This document shows, piece after piece, positions 23,661-29,913 of a DNA stretch of 38,959 nucleotides. The notes beneath the pieces are model-generated. The model saw only the letters and a program-made list of their open reading frames with translations, was not told where the DNA came from and made no database searches. This DNA comes from a virus, in IMG/VR virus record IMGVR_UViG_3300001460_000067, positions 1-38,959 of that record; one strand, written 5' to 3'. The translations under genes and the position numbers were made by a program. Within the stretch, counting starts at the first letter, position 1. Each line of letters begins with the position of its first letter.

Positions 23661-23762
23661 ATGTACGGAAAGACAACTAAAAAGAAGACAACTAAGAAGA
23701 AGATGACCATGGCAGAAAAAATGGCTAAACTTAGGAAAAAGAAGAATAAGAAAAAAGCTTAA
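23661..23762 (+). CDS. Very small Lys-rich protein, 33 aa
   Basis: A 33-codon frame starts at ATG with AAGGAG 7 bases upstream and encodes MYGKTTKKKTTKKKMTMAEK then MAKLRKKKNKKKA. About half of the residues are Lys or Arg. The longer frame that starts upstream overlaps the previous gene and has no ribosome-binding site, so this internal start is preferred. The stop shares a base with the next ATG. It is probably a nucleic-acid-binding or DNA-condensing peptide. Confidence 0.6.
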   Translation: MYGKTTKKKTTKKKMTMAEKMAKLRKKKNKKKA

Positions 23763-23896
23763 TGCCAGTCAAAAAAGTTAAAGGTGGTTATCGGTGGGGT
23801 AGTAAAGGTAAAATCTACCCTACTAAAGCCCAAGCAGAAAAGCAAGGCAGAGCAATAATGGCTTCTAAAGGAAAAAAGAAGGGTGCCAAAGTCTAA
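23762..23896 (+). CDS. Small phage protein of the KGGYRWG type, 44 aa
   Basis: The product reads MPVKKVKGGYRWGSKGKIYP then TKAQAEKQGRAIMASKGKKK and GAKV. This matches a small protein type I recall from phage genomes (KKV.GGY.WG..GK.Y....A..QGRAI.ASG), of unknown role. Its ATG overlaps the preceding stop (TAATG). It is linked with the neighbouring basic proteins in a co-translated array. Confidence 0.65.
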   Translation: MPVKKVKGGYRWGSKGKIYPTKAQAEKQGRAIMASKGKKKGAKV

Positions 23897-24065
23897 GAAA
23901 TTAATCCAGAAAGATGGCACCAGCACACACTGGAAAAAACTAATACAATATAAAAATTGCTCGTTTTGCTCAAATAAAGCTATGCATTATGAGAAATTTA
24001 AGTATTATTGTAACAATTGTTTTAAAGGAAAATTAAATGGCAAACAAAACAGTAGAAGCACCTAA
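23883..24065 (+). CDS. Small zinc-ribbon-like protein, 60 aa
   Basis: The product has two CxxC pairs, CSFC (26, 29) and CNNC (43, 46), separated by 13 residues, a plausible zinc ribbon, with a basic C-terminus. The start is GTG with AAAGGA about 10 bases before; it overlaps the 44-aa gene by 14 bases and the next gene by 29. Zinc ribbons of this size often bind nucleic acids or recruit host enzymes. The target is unknown. Confidence 0.55.
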   Translation: MPKSKKLIQKDGTSTHWKKLIQYKNCSFCSNKAMHYEKFKYYCNNCFKGKLNGKQNSRST

Positions 24066-24222
24066 AGGTTTTCATTGGATGAAAGCAGGTAAAGGTTTTA
24101 AACTTATGAAAGGTGATTACAAACCTCACACAGGTGCAGTTAAGAGGGCATCTTTTGAGATACAAAAGGTACATAAAAATGGCAAAAGCAAAAATAAAAA
24201 AGGTAGCAGCAGCAGAAATTAG
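24037..24222 (+). CDS. Small phage protein of the PKGFHWMK type, 61 aa
   Basis: The core APKGFHWMKAGKGFKLMKGD then YKPHTGAVKRASFEIQKVH is a pattern I recall from marine phage small proteins of unknown function. The C-terminus is basic. AAAGGA stands about 8 bases before the ATG. The 3' end overlaps the next gene. Confidence 0.65.
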   Translation: MANKTVEAPKGFHWMKAGKGFKLMKGDYKPHTGAVKRASFEIQKVHKNGKSKNKKGSSSRN

Positions 24223-24370
24223 AGCTGCAAAAAAATTTTTAGAACGTAAAGGCTTTAAAGCCACAGACATACCACCAAGATTATTCGCAATGGCTGCAAA
24301 AGAACTAGACAAGTCTTTTACTCAGACATTAAATACTTTAGCACAATCTCAAACAGCAGGTGTTGTGTAA
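24179..24370 (+). CDS. Small basic helical protein, 63 aa
   Basis: The start taken is the ATG of MAKAKIKKVAAAEIRAAKKF, with AAAAGG about 10 bases upstream, rather than an upstream ATG buried in the preceding gene. It is an amphipathic basic helix followed by KGFKATDIPPRLFAMAAKEL. It is not recognised. The ATG of the next gene overlaps its stop. Confidence 0.6.
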   Translation: MAKAKIKKVAAAEIRAAKKFLERKGFKATDIPPRLFAMAAKELDKSFTQTLNTLAQSQTAGVV

Positions 24371-24606
24371 TGACCCTTGATCCTTTTATGGTATGGAATG
24401 TTGTGCTAACATTAATTGTTCTGCCTTTTGGATGGGCATTTGGTAAAATGTTTTCAGAAGTAAAAAGATTACAGATCTTATTAAATAGAACAAGAGAAGA
24501 TTATGCAACTAAAAATGAACTTCACAATGAAACAAAAGAGATAAAAGAACTAGTGCTAAGGCTAGAAGTCAAACTCGATAGGTTCATTGAGAAGCACAAT
24601 GGTTGA
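24370..24606 (+). CDS. Membrane protein with one N-terminal helix and a coiled coil, 78 aa
   Basis: Residues about 8-28 (VWNVVLTLIVLPFGWAFGKM) form one membrane helix; the rest (KRLQILLNRTREDYATKNEL and onward) is a coiled coil. The layout suits a holin partner, Rz-like spanin component or other lysis accessory, and it lies upstream of a holin candidate and an endolysin. It could also be an injected or membrane-docking virion protein. Confidence 0.55.
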   Translation: MTLDPFMVWNVVLTLIVLPFGWAFGKMFSEVKRLQILLNRTREDYATKNELHNETKEIKELVLRLEVKLDRFIEKHNG

Positions 24607-25243
24607 ACCTGTAACTGCTGTACTAACTGGCATAGCTTTAGTTAAAAAATCAGTAGATTTTATAAAGAGTAATATAGCAACAGCCCAAGATATTGGTGAT
24701 TTAGTAGGACATGTAGAAAAAGCTTTTGAAGGGCAAAAGCAAGTCATCAAAGCAAGAGAGAAAAAAGGAGCAGACCCTTTTGCAACTGAGAATGTGGCTA
24801 AAGAAATTATAGATGCTAGATTAGCACAAGAAGCATTATATGAAATGAAACTACTAATAGACCATCGGTTTGGACACGGAACTTGGAGCTACATATTAGA
24901 AGAAAGAAAAAAAAGAATAGATGCTCGTAAAGAAGCAATAAAAGAAGCAAAAGCTAAAGCACATAAGAAACAACAAGAAATAATGGAGTATGTAAAGTGG
25001 GGATTAATAGCAGTTATAACTTTAGCTTTTATAAGTGTAGCTATAGGAGTAACTGTTAAATTTTTAGTAACATTAAACCCTCCTGCGTATGCTCATGATT
25101 TAGAGTATGATGATGGCACTTGTAAATTATATGAGCCTAGATATTTCTTAATGTGTTTAAGCGAAGGCAGAGAATTTACAGACACACAAATTTACCTAGA
25201 CTATAAAATAGAGAAGGACCAATACATTGAAAGTATTGATTAA
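24599..25243 (+). CDS. Membrane-anchored helical protein, 214 aa
   Basis: I take the ATG of MVEPVTAVLTGIALVKKSVD, which overlaps the previous gene by 8 bases; a TTG four codons earlier is the alternative. The first 110 residues are helical (IDHRFGHGTWSYILEERKKR at about 87-106). A basic helix then leads into a membrane segment WGLIAVITLAFISVAIGVTV (about 134-153) and an outer C-terminal domain with two Cys residues (DDGTCKLY, FLMCLSEG). It resembles marine phage proteins of unknown role near the lysis genes. It may be a spanin-like or virion membrane protein. Confidence 0.55.
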   Translation: MVEPVTAVLTGIALVKKSVDFIKSNIATAQDIGDLVGHVEKAFEGQKQVIKAREKKGADPFATENVAKEIIDARLAQEALYEMKLLIDHRFGHGTWSYILEERKKRIDARKEAIKEAKAKAHKKQQEIMEYVKWGLIAVITLAFISVAIGVTVKFLVTLNPPAYAHDLEYDDGTCKLYEPRYFLMCLSEGREFTDTQIYLDYKIEKDQYIESID

Positions 25244-25264
25244 TTTACCATTTAACAGTATAAA
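25236..25264 (+). promoter_or_regulatory. Candidate promoter TTGATT-N17-TATAAA for the holin-like gene
   Basis: TTGATT and TATAAA are separated by 17 bases. Transcription would begin about 25271, at the A of the holin-like ATG, and no Shine-Dalgarno sequence precedes that ATG, so a leaderless transcript is possible. Confidence 0.4.
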
Positions 25265-25270
25265 TAAATC

Positions 25271-25474
25271 ATGACACCAGAGAATTTAGATAAATGGCGC
25301 ATTTGGCCAAGACTGCTTATAACGATGTACGGTTTGTGCTTTTATAGAGTAACTGAGTGGTTCATGCAACTTCAAGATCCAACTAATGCACAATCAGCTT
25401 TTGTAAGTGTGGTTGTGGGTGCTGGGGCTGCATGGTTTGGGTTATATTGTGGGAGTGGTAAAAAAAGTGAGTAA
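25271..25474 (+). CDS. Holin-like small membrane protein, 67 aa
   Basis: Two hydrophobic segments are visible: PRLLITMYGLCFYRVTEWF (about 13-31) and FVSVVVGAGAAWFGLYCG (about 44-61), separated by a short LQDPTNAQSA loop. This size and two-helix layout, directly before a lysozyme gene, fit a class II holin. I recall close relatives of this sequence type in marine phages. Holins permeabilise the inner membrane to release endolysin. No ribosome-binding site is visible. Confidence 0.6.
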   Translation: MTPENLDKWRIWPRLLITMYGLCFYRVTEWFMQLQDPTNAQSAFVSVVVGAGAAWFGLYCGSGKKSE

Positions 25475-25805
25475 CAAAGAAGAAAAGTTAAAAAAATATG
25501 GTCTTCAAGGTTTAAACAAACCTAAAAGAACTCCAGACCACCCAACCAAGAAAGGAATAGTAGCTATTAAAGATGGTGAGAAAATTAAAATTATTCGCTT
25601 TGGCGACCAAAAGATGGGGCACAACTATAGCAGTGAAGCTCGTAAAAATTTTAAACAACGTCATGCTAAGAATATTAAAAAAGGCAAAACAAGTGCTGCA
25701 TATTGGGCAAACAAACTTTTTTGGGCTGGCAAAGAAGGCTCTAAAAAGAATCCTCCAAAAAGTCAAAAGCATGTTAAAGGGAGAGTAAAAGGTGGAAGAT
25801 CTTAA
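25467..25805 (+). CDS. Basic phage protein of the KAKRTP/AAYWANK type, 112 aa
   Basis: The start is GTG (VSNKEEKLKKYGLQGLNKPK), with GGGAG about 12 bases before. A frame that starts earlier would run deep into the holin-like gene. It contains RTPDHPTKKGIVAIKDGEKI, KIIRFGDQKMGHNY and RHAKNIKKGKTSAAYWANK, a pattern I recall from DUF6321-type phage proteins of unknown function. It is strongly basic, probably binding nucleic acid. It overlaps the lysozyme gene by 14 bases. Confidence 0.65.
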   Translation: MSNKEEKLKKYGLQGLNKPKRTPDHPTKKGIVAIKDGEKIKIIRFGDQKMGHNYSSEARKNFKQRHAKNIKKGKTSAAYWANKLFWAGKEGSKKNPPKSQKHVKGRVKGGRS

Positions 25806-26256
25806 AAGCAAATTAATAGAACTTATATCTTTACATGAAGGTGTTAAGTACAGAGTGTATGATGATGCTAATGGTAAAGAAATTAAAGCTGGTGATACGT
25901 TAGTTGGCCACCCAACCATAGGTGTAGGTAGGAATATAGCTAGTGATGGGCTAGGTTTAACTATAGAAGAAATAAATTTTATCCTAGTCAACGATATCAA
26001 TAGAGTAATAGGAGAAGCTAAAAACTGGGTGTTTTTTAATGGATTGAGTGAAGTGCGTCAAGGAGTTTTAGTAGACATGCTCTTTAATATGGGCAGGACT
26101 AGGTTTAATCCTAGTAAGTGGCCAAACTTCTTTGGAGCAATAAAAGACCACAATTGGGATAAAGCTTCAAAAGAAATGTTAGACTCTGCTTGGGCTAAGC
26201 AAGTCAAATCTAGAGCTGAAAGGCTAAGCAAAATGATGTTAACTGATCAGTGGTAA
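25792..26256 (+). CDS. Endolysin, T4-type lysozyme (GH24)
   Basis: The 154-residue protein has the GH24 catalytic set: Glu16 (LHEG), Asp25 (YDD) nine residues on as in T4 lysozyme, and Thr42 in PTIGVGRN, with an insertion between Asp and Thr. Late motifs QGVLVDMLFNMG and AWAKQVKSRAERLSKMM agree with the family's C-terminal lobe. It cleaves peptidoglycan for host lysis. There is no signal peptide, so it depends on the holin. The start is GTG with AAAGGGAGAG upstream, overlapping the preceding gene. Confidence 0.9.
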   Translation: MEDLKSKLIELISLHEGVKYRVYDDANGKEIKAGDTLVGHPTIGVGRNIASDGLGLTIEEINFILVNDINRVIGEAKNWVFFNGLSEVRQGVLVDMLFNMGRTRFNPSKWPNFFGAIKDHNWDKASKEMLDSAWAKQVKSRAERLSKMMLTDQW

Positions 26257-26257
26257 T

Positions 26258-26285
26258 TTTACTTTTTAATAATTGTGGTTATAAT
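26258..26285 (+). promoter_or_regulatory. Candidate promoter TTTACT-N16-TATAAT before the GroES/scaffold/capsid genes
   Basis: TTTACT is followed after 16 bases by a consensus TATAAT, right after the endolysin stop. The -35 hexamer is the same as in the three early promoters. It would boost the head-assembly genes separately from the terminase and portal genes. Confidence 0.55.
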
Positions 26286-26357
26286 AAATGACATTAATTA
26301 GAGCAAATTTTAGTAAACTTTTAAAACCTAAAAAGAAAAAAAGAAGGAAAAAGAAAA

Positions 26358-26510
26358 ATGCAAAAAGACGTAATAATTAATGTAAACGGAGTTTCTTCAA
26401 AAAGCGAGGTGCAACTTGACAATAACAGACCTACTGGAGAGCATAAAGAAATCACTAGAGCAGAAGAGGAAAAATCTAGCGAACGAACTGATAGAGGGCA
26501 GAGCGAGTGA
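26358..26510 (+). CDS. Possible small acidic protein, 50 aa
   Basis: An ATG preceded by AAGGA opens a 50-codon frame (MQKDVIINVNGVSSKSEVQL then DNNRPTGEHKE and an acidic end). It overlaps the next gene's first 95 bases in another frame. The ribosome-binding site supports it, but its length and overlap are limiting. The beta-strand-like start IINVNG suggests a folded hairpin. Function unknown. Confidence 0.4.
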   Translation: MQKDVIINVNGVSSKSEVQLDNNRPTGEHKEITRAEEEKSSERTDRGQSE

Positions 26511-26613
26511 TTTTGCTCAATATCAGAAGAACGTTGGTATCGGTGAAGGCTTAAAGTTAGCAATTAACGATATTGATGATATTTTTAAAAAACTAAACAG
26601 AGAGGATGAATAA
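26416..26613 (+). CDS. Small helical protein, 65 aa
   Basis: The start is TTG with GAGG 6 bases upstream. The product (MTITDLLESIKKSLEQKRKN, then LANELIEGRASDFAQYQKNV and GIGEGLKLAINDID) is helical with a layout seen in small phage proteins near head genes: two helices, Y....G..EGL.LA. The role is unknown. It stops one base before the GroES-like gene. Confidence 0.55.
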   Translation: MTITDLLESIKKSLEQKRKNLANELIEGRASDFAQYQKNVGIGEGLKLAINDIDDIFKKLNREDE

Positions 26614-26614
26614 C

Positions 26615-27010
26615 ATGGCTCATCTCCATGAGATAAAATGGGACAACGACCCAGAAACAAACGTACCAAAAAACTTACCAAAACCTACAGGATGGCGAGT
26701 TTTAATTCAACCCCAAGCCCCAAAAGTAAAAACTAAAAGTGGCTTATATTTACCATCACAATCTCAAGACAATGAAGAATATTTAACAGCCCATGGCATT
26801 ATACTTGCTCATGGACCATTGGCTTGGTGTGAAAGAGAAACAGGTCGTCCATGGCATTATGGTCGCTGGGCTAAAGTAGGAAGCCATGTTACTTTTGGTA
26901 AATATGCAGGACAAAAGCTAGTTATAGATAAAGTTAAATTGTTGTTGTTAAATGATGATGAGATAACTTCTGTAATACCAAAAGACTGTAATATTCAAAA
27001 TTATATATAA
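26615..27010 (+). CDS. GroES-like co-chaperonin (Cpn10)
   Basis: The 131-residue protein matches GroES/Cpn10: PTGWRVLIQPQ (about 24-34), a mobile-loop-like KVKTKSGLYLP (37-47), GIILAHGP, and a C-terminal KVGSHVTFGKYAGQKLVIDK then VKLLLLNDDEI. Phage co-chaperonins such as T4 gp31 replace host GroES so that GroEL can fold the major capsid protein; location just before scaffold and capsid genes fits this. The ATG used has GAGG 9 bases upstream; an ATG three codons earlier directly abuts that GAGG. Residues 70-85 (CERETGRPWHYGRW) are an insertion in the dome region. Confidence 0.85.
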   Translation: MAHLHEIKWDNDPETNVPKNLPKPTGWRVLIQPQAPKVKTKSGLYLPSQSQDNEEYLTAHGIILAHGPLAWCERETGRPWHYGRWAKVGSHVTFGKYAGQKLVIDKVKLLLLNDDEITSVIPKDCNIQNYI

Positions 27011-27022
27011 GGAGCTGGGTTT

Positions 27023-27877
27023 ATGACTACAGAGAACCAACAAGAAGAGCAACTCGAAATAGAGATACAAGATCCTATAGTAGACGAGCAACCTAAAGAA
27101 GAACCTAAACAAACCGAAGAACCTAAACAAGATGATGAGGATTATAGCCTTAGAGTCCAAAAAAGAATTAACAAACTAGTCCAACAACGCAAAGACTCTG
27201 ATTTAAAAGCACAAGAAAAAGAAGAACAAATTAATTCTTTAAAGTCTAGGCTAGAAAGACTCGAGCAAGGTGAGAATCAAAAAGCTGCACAACAGTTTGA
27301 ACAAAGATACACCAACGTAAAGCAAGAGATGCAAAAAGCTATTGAAGAAGGTGACACATCTAAGCAAGTAGATTATGCTGAACAATTAGCTGATATTCGT
27401 GCTGCGATGAAAGTTTCCGAACTTCAAAAGCAACAAGTCATGCAACAAAGGAGTCAATCCCCTACAGTAGGACGTGCTGCTCAACCTAAAGCACCAGCAA
27501 AAGCAATGGACTGGTGGGGTAAAAATCAATGGTTTAATTCAGGTGGCTTTGAAAGAGAAACTGCTGCTGCTAGATCTATAGATGTACAACTTGATTTAGA
27601 AGGCTACGACAAAGAATCTGATCAATATTATGAAACTCTAAATAATCGTTTACAAAAATTATTCCCCGAGTTAATATCATCATCAGATAACACTGGTAGA
27701 AGTAGACCAAAAAGCAGTCAAACAGTAGTAGCTCCATCTGCAGGAGGGTCAACTAAAACAGGAAATCGTATTAAGATGACTAAGGAGCAATTGCGTATGG
27801 CTAGAGAAATTGGTTTAACTACACCTGAACAATTAAAAGTCTACGAAACTGAACTTAAAAAACAGGAGAGAAACTAA
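27023..27877 (+). CDS. Scaffolding protein
   Basis: The 284-residue protein begins with an acidic, Pro-rich, disordered region (residues 1-40), then a long coiled coil (about 43-145) with RVQKRINKLVQQRKDSD, and a C-terminal basic helical end (KMTKEQLRMAREIGLTTPEQ and onward). This layout and the position two genes before head proteins are typical of capsid scaffolds, which direct procapsid assembly and exit or are degraded. No protease domain is attached. Confidence 0.75.
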   Translation: MTTENQQEEQLEIEIQDPIVDEQPKEEPKQTEEPKQDDEDYSLRVQKRINKLVQQRKDSDLKAQEKEEQINSLKSRLERLEQGENQKAAQQFEQRYTNVKQEMQKAIEEGDTSKQVDYAEQLADIRAAMKVSELQKQQVMQQRSQSPTVGRAAQPKAPAKAMDWWGKNQWFNSGGFERETAAARSIDVQLDLEGYDKESDQYYETLNNRLQKLFPELISSSDNTGRSRPKSSQTVVAPSAGGSTKTGNRIKMTKEQLRMAREIGLTTPEQLKVYETELKKQERN

Positions 27878-28359
27878 TGGTAGAAAAAAGAAATGTAAGA
27901 GCTCAAGAAAGTCAAAAAAATTCTCGCGAGTTAGATGCTCGTGATGATTCTAGTTGGAAACCACCATCATTATTGGATGCTCCTCCAGCACGTCCAGGAA
28001 TGGTGCAAAGGTGGATAGCTACCTCGATTCTGGGGAAAGAAACTCCTGACAATGTTTATAAAAGAAAAAGAGCAGGTTGGGAACCAAGACCAGCAGATAC
28101 TATAGGGGACTTTGCAGTTCCTACATTGAATCATGGTCAATGGGATGGGTGTATCGGTGTTGAAGGGATGATACTTTGTGAGATGCCAGAAAATAGATTT
28201 AAAAAAATGAAGGCTTATTACAATGACAAAGAAAAAGAACAAAACATGTCCTTAGGCAGTGATTTACGCATGGCAGAAAAAGCTGGTGGAATTCCGATCC
28301 AGGAAACAAGAAAAAGTAGTGTCAGCCACGGCAGAGATTTATCTGTTATGGATGATTAA
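27877..28359 (+). CDS. Head-associated protein, 160 aa
   Basis: The core VQRWIATSILGKETPDNVYK then RKRAGWEPRP and GVEGMILCEMPENRFKKMKA matches a protein type I recall between scaffold and capsid genes in phages (RWI...I.G..D..N...R...GWEPV then G.LIL...P). It may be a minor head or procapsid component. The ATG shares one base with the scaffold stop (TAATG). Confidence 0.65.
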   Translation: MVEKRNVRAQESQKNSRELDARDDSSWKPPSLLDAPPARPGMVQRWIATSILGKETPDNVYKRKRAGWEPRPADTIGDFAVPTLNHGQWDGCIGVEGMILCEMPENRFKKMKAYYNDKEKEQNMSLGSDLRMAEKAGGIPIQETRKSSVSHGRDLSVMDD

Positions 28360-28390
28360 TTTTAACAATTTTTATACGAGGTAAAATAAA

Positions 28391-28951
28391 ATGGCAAATG
28401 TAAATGCAGCATTCGGATTTGTACCAGTGCGTCATATGTCGAGTTCTCCTATAAGAACTAACAAATATACTATAACAAGTGGTTTAGCTGAAAACATCTT
28501 TAGTGGTGATTTAGTTATTCTAACTGCTGATGGTGTTATTACTCCAAGTAATGGTGCAGGTGAAGCAGCAAACACTTTAGGTGTATTTGGAGGATGCTCT
28601 TATACAGCATCAGATGGTTCTTATGTTTACTCAGAGATCTGGCCAACAGGTACAACAGCAACAGATATTGTTGCTTATGTGTATGACGATCCTAACATAA
28701 TTTATAAAATTCAATCAGCTGGAACACCAGCACAGACCAATATTGGTAATTGTGCGGACGTAACAACTGGTGCAGGTTCAACAGTAACAGGAAGATCAGG
28801 TTTTTCACTTTCTGGTACTATGGCAGAAACAAAAGCATTATGTAAGATTGTCGCACTTTATGACTCACCTGAGAACTCTTTCGCACAATATGGAGTTGTT
28901 GAGGTTTTATTAAACGAGCATATATATGCTCATGACACAGCAGGAATATAG
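28391..28951 (+). CDS. Head decoration or stabilisation protein
   Basis: The 186-residue beta-rich protein begins MANVNAAFGFVPVRHMSSSP, followed by KYTITSGLAENIFSGDLVIL, the pattern of decoration proteins encoded immediately before the major capsid gene in many phages. It contains many Gly, Ser and Thr residues and no Lys-rich region. It is likely to bind the expanded capsid. GAGGT lies before its ATG. Confidence 0.7.
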   Translation: MANVNAAFGFVPVRHMSSSPIRTNKYTITSGLAENIFSGDLVILTADGVITPSNGAGEAANTLGVFGGCSYTASDGSYVYSEIWPTGTTATDIVAYVYDDPNIIYKIQSAGTPAQTNIGNCADVTTGAGSTVTGRSGFSLSGTMAETKALCKIVALYDSPENSFAQYGVVEVLLNEHIYAHDTAGI

Positions 28952-28962
28952 GAGATTAAATT

Positions 28963-29865
28963 ATGGCAATGAATAGAGCACAATTTGCGAAAATGCTAGA
29001 GCCAGGATTGAATACCTTATTCGGTCTTGAGTATGCTAGTTATCCTGAGGAGTACAAAGCAGTTTTTGAAGCTAATACTTCTAACAGGGCATTCGAAGAA
29101 GATGTATTACTAGAGGGATTCGGTAATGCACCTACTAAAACAGAAGGAGCACCAATTAGTTATGATGCAGCAAGCCAGCAATGGACTGCTAGATATCAGC
29201 ACGACACTGTTGCATTAGCCTTTAGTATAACTGAAGAAGCAGAAGAAGATGGACAGTATGGGTCTATCGCTGGCAGATATACAAAAGCTTTAGCAAGGTC
29301 AATGGCTTCAACTAAAGAAATTAAAGCTGCAACTGTTTTAAATACTGCAACAACATCTACTGGTGGTGACGGAGTAAGTTTATTAAATACTTCTCATCCA
29401 ACTTTAAATGGTATCCAAAGTAACACTTTGGCAACTGCTGCAGATTTAAGTGAGACTTCACTAGAAACTATGCTAATTCAAATAGCAGACATGAAAGATG
29501 ATAGAGGGCTAAGAGTAGCTGCACAAGGAACAATGTTAATTATTCCTACTGCATATATTTTTACTGCTCAAAGACTTCTTGAGTCTACTTTAAGAGTTGG
29601 CACAGCTGATAATGATATCAATGCAATTAACTCTGGAGGATATCTTCCAAATGGTTATCATGTAATGAGAAGACTATCAGATAGTGATTCATTCTTTATT
29701 AAAACAGATGTACCTGATGGACTTAAGATGTTCCAAAGAACAGCTTTGAAAAAAGGTATGGAAGGTGATTTTGAAACTGGTAGTGTTCGCTACAAAGTTA
29801 GAGAAAGATACAGTTTTGGTTTCACTGACTGGAGAGGAATATTCGGCACAGAAGGTGGTGCTTAA
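28963..29865 (+). CDS. Major capsid protein (HK97-fold, Mu-like head subunit family)
   Basis: The 300-residue protein contains FGLEYASYPEEYKAVFEANT, then RAFEEDVLLEGFG, APISYDAAS, and a C-terminal VRYKVRERYSFGFTDWRGIF. The pattern (PE.Y..VF...TS.RA.EEDV...GFG) is that of Mu-type and many marine phage major head subunits. Position after scaffold and decoration genes supports it. The mature size may equal the full length, because no prohead protease is seen. It should be the most abundant product; a GC-rich hairpin follows its stop. Confidence 0.9.
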   Translation: MAMNRAQFAKMLEPGLNTLFGLEYASYPEEYKAVFEANTSNRAFEEDVLLEGFGNAPTKTEGAPISYDAASQQWTARYQHDTVALAFSITEEAEEDGQYGSIAGRYTKALARSMASTKEIKAATVLNTATTSTGGDGVSLLNTSHPTLNGIQSNTLATAADLSETSLETMLIQIADMKDDRGLRVAAQGTMLIIPTAYIFTAQRLLESTLRVGTADNDINAINSGGYLPNGYHVMRRLSDSDSFFIKTDVPDGLKMFQRTALKKGMEGDFETGSVRYKVRERYSFGFTDWRGIFGTEGGA

Positions 29866-29882
29866 TACTAACCCTAAAAAGG

Positions 29883-29905
29883 TAGGGGAGTTACATGCTC
29901 CCCTA
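29883..29905 (+). terminator. GC-rich stem-loop after the capsid gene, with a 3-codon mini-frame
   Basis: TAGGGGAG and CTCCCCTA form a perfect 8-bp stem with a 7-base loop, 18 bases after the capsid stop. No U-run follows, so full termination is doubtful. The left arm holds a Shine-Dalgarno-like GGGGAG followed by ATG CTC CCC TAA (29895-29906), 8 bases before the ATG of the 920-aa gene, which has no ribosome-binding site of its own. Confidence 0.6.
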
Positions 29906-29913
29906 ACTTCCTA

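Noticed and set aside
24113-24178. An upstream ATG extending the 63-aa basic protein by 22 residues.
   Set aside because: It lies inside the preceding gene with no ribosome-binding site; the internal ATG has AAAAGG at normal distance.
26288-26380. A 30-codon frame starting right after TATAAT at 26280-26285 (MTLIRANFSKLLKP then poly-Lys).
   Set aside because: Its ATG lies 3 bases after the -10 box, so the proposed promoter would start transcription inside or after it; no Shine-Dalgarno is present.
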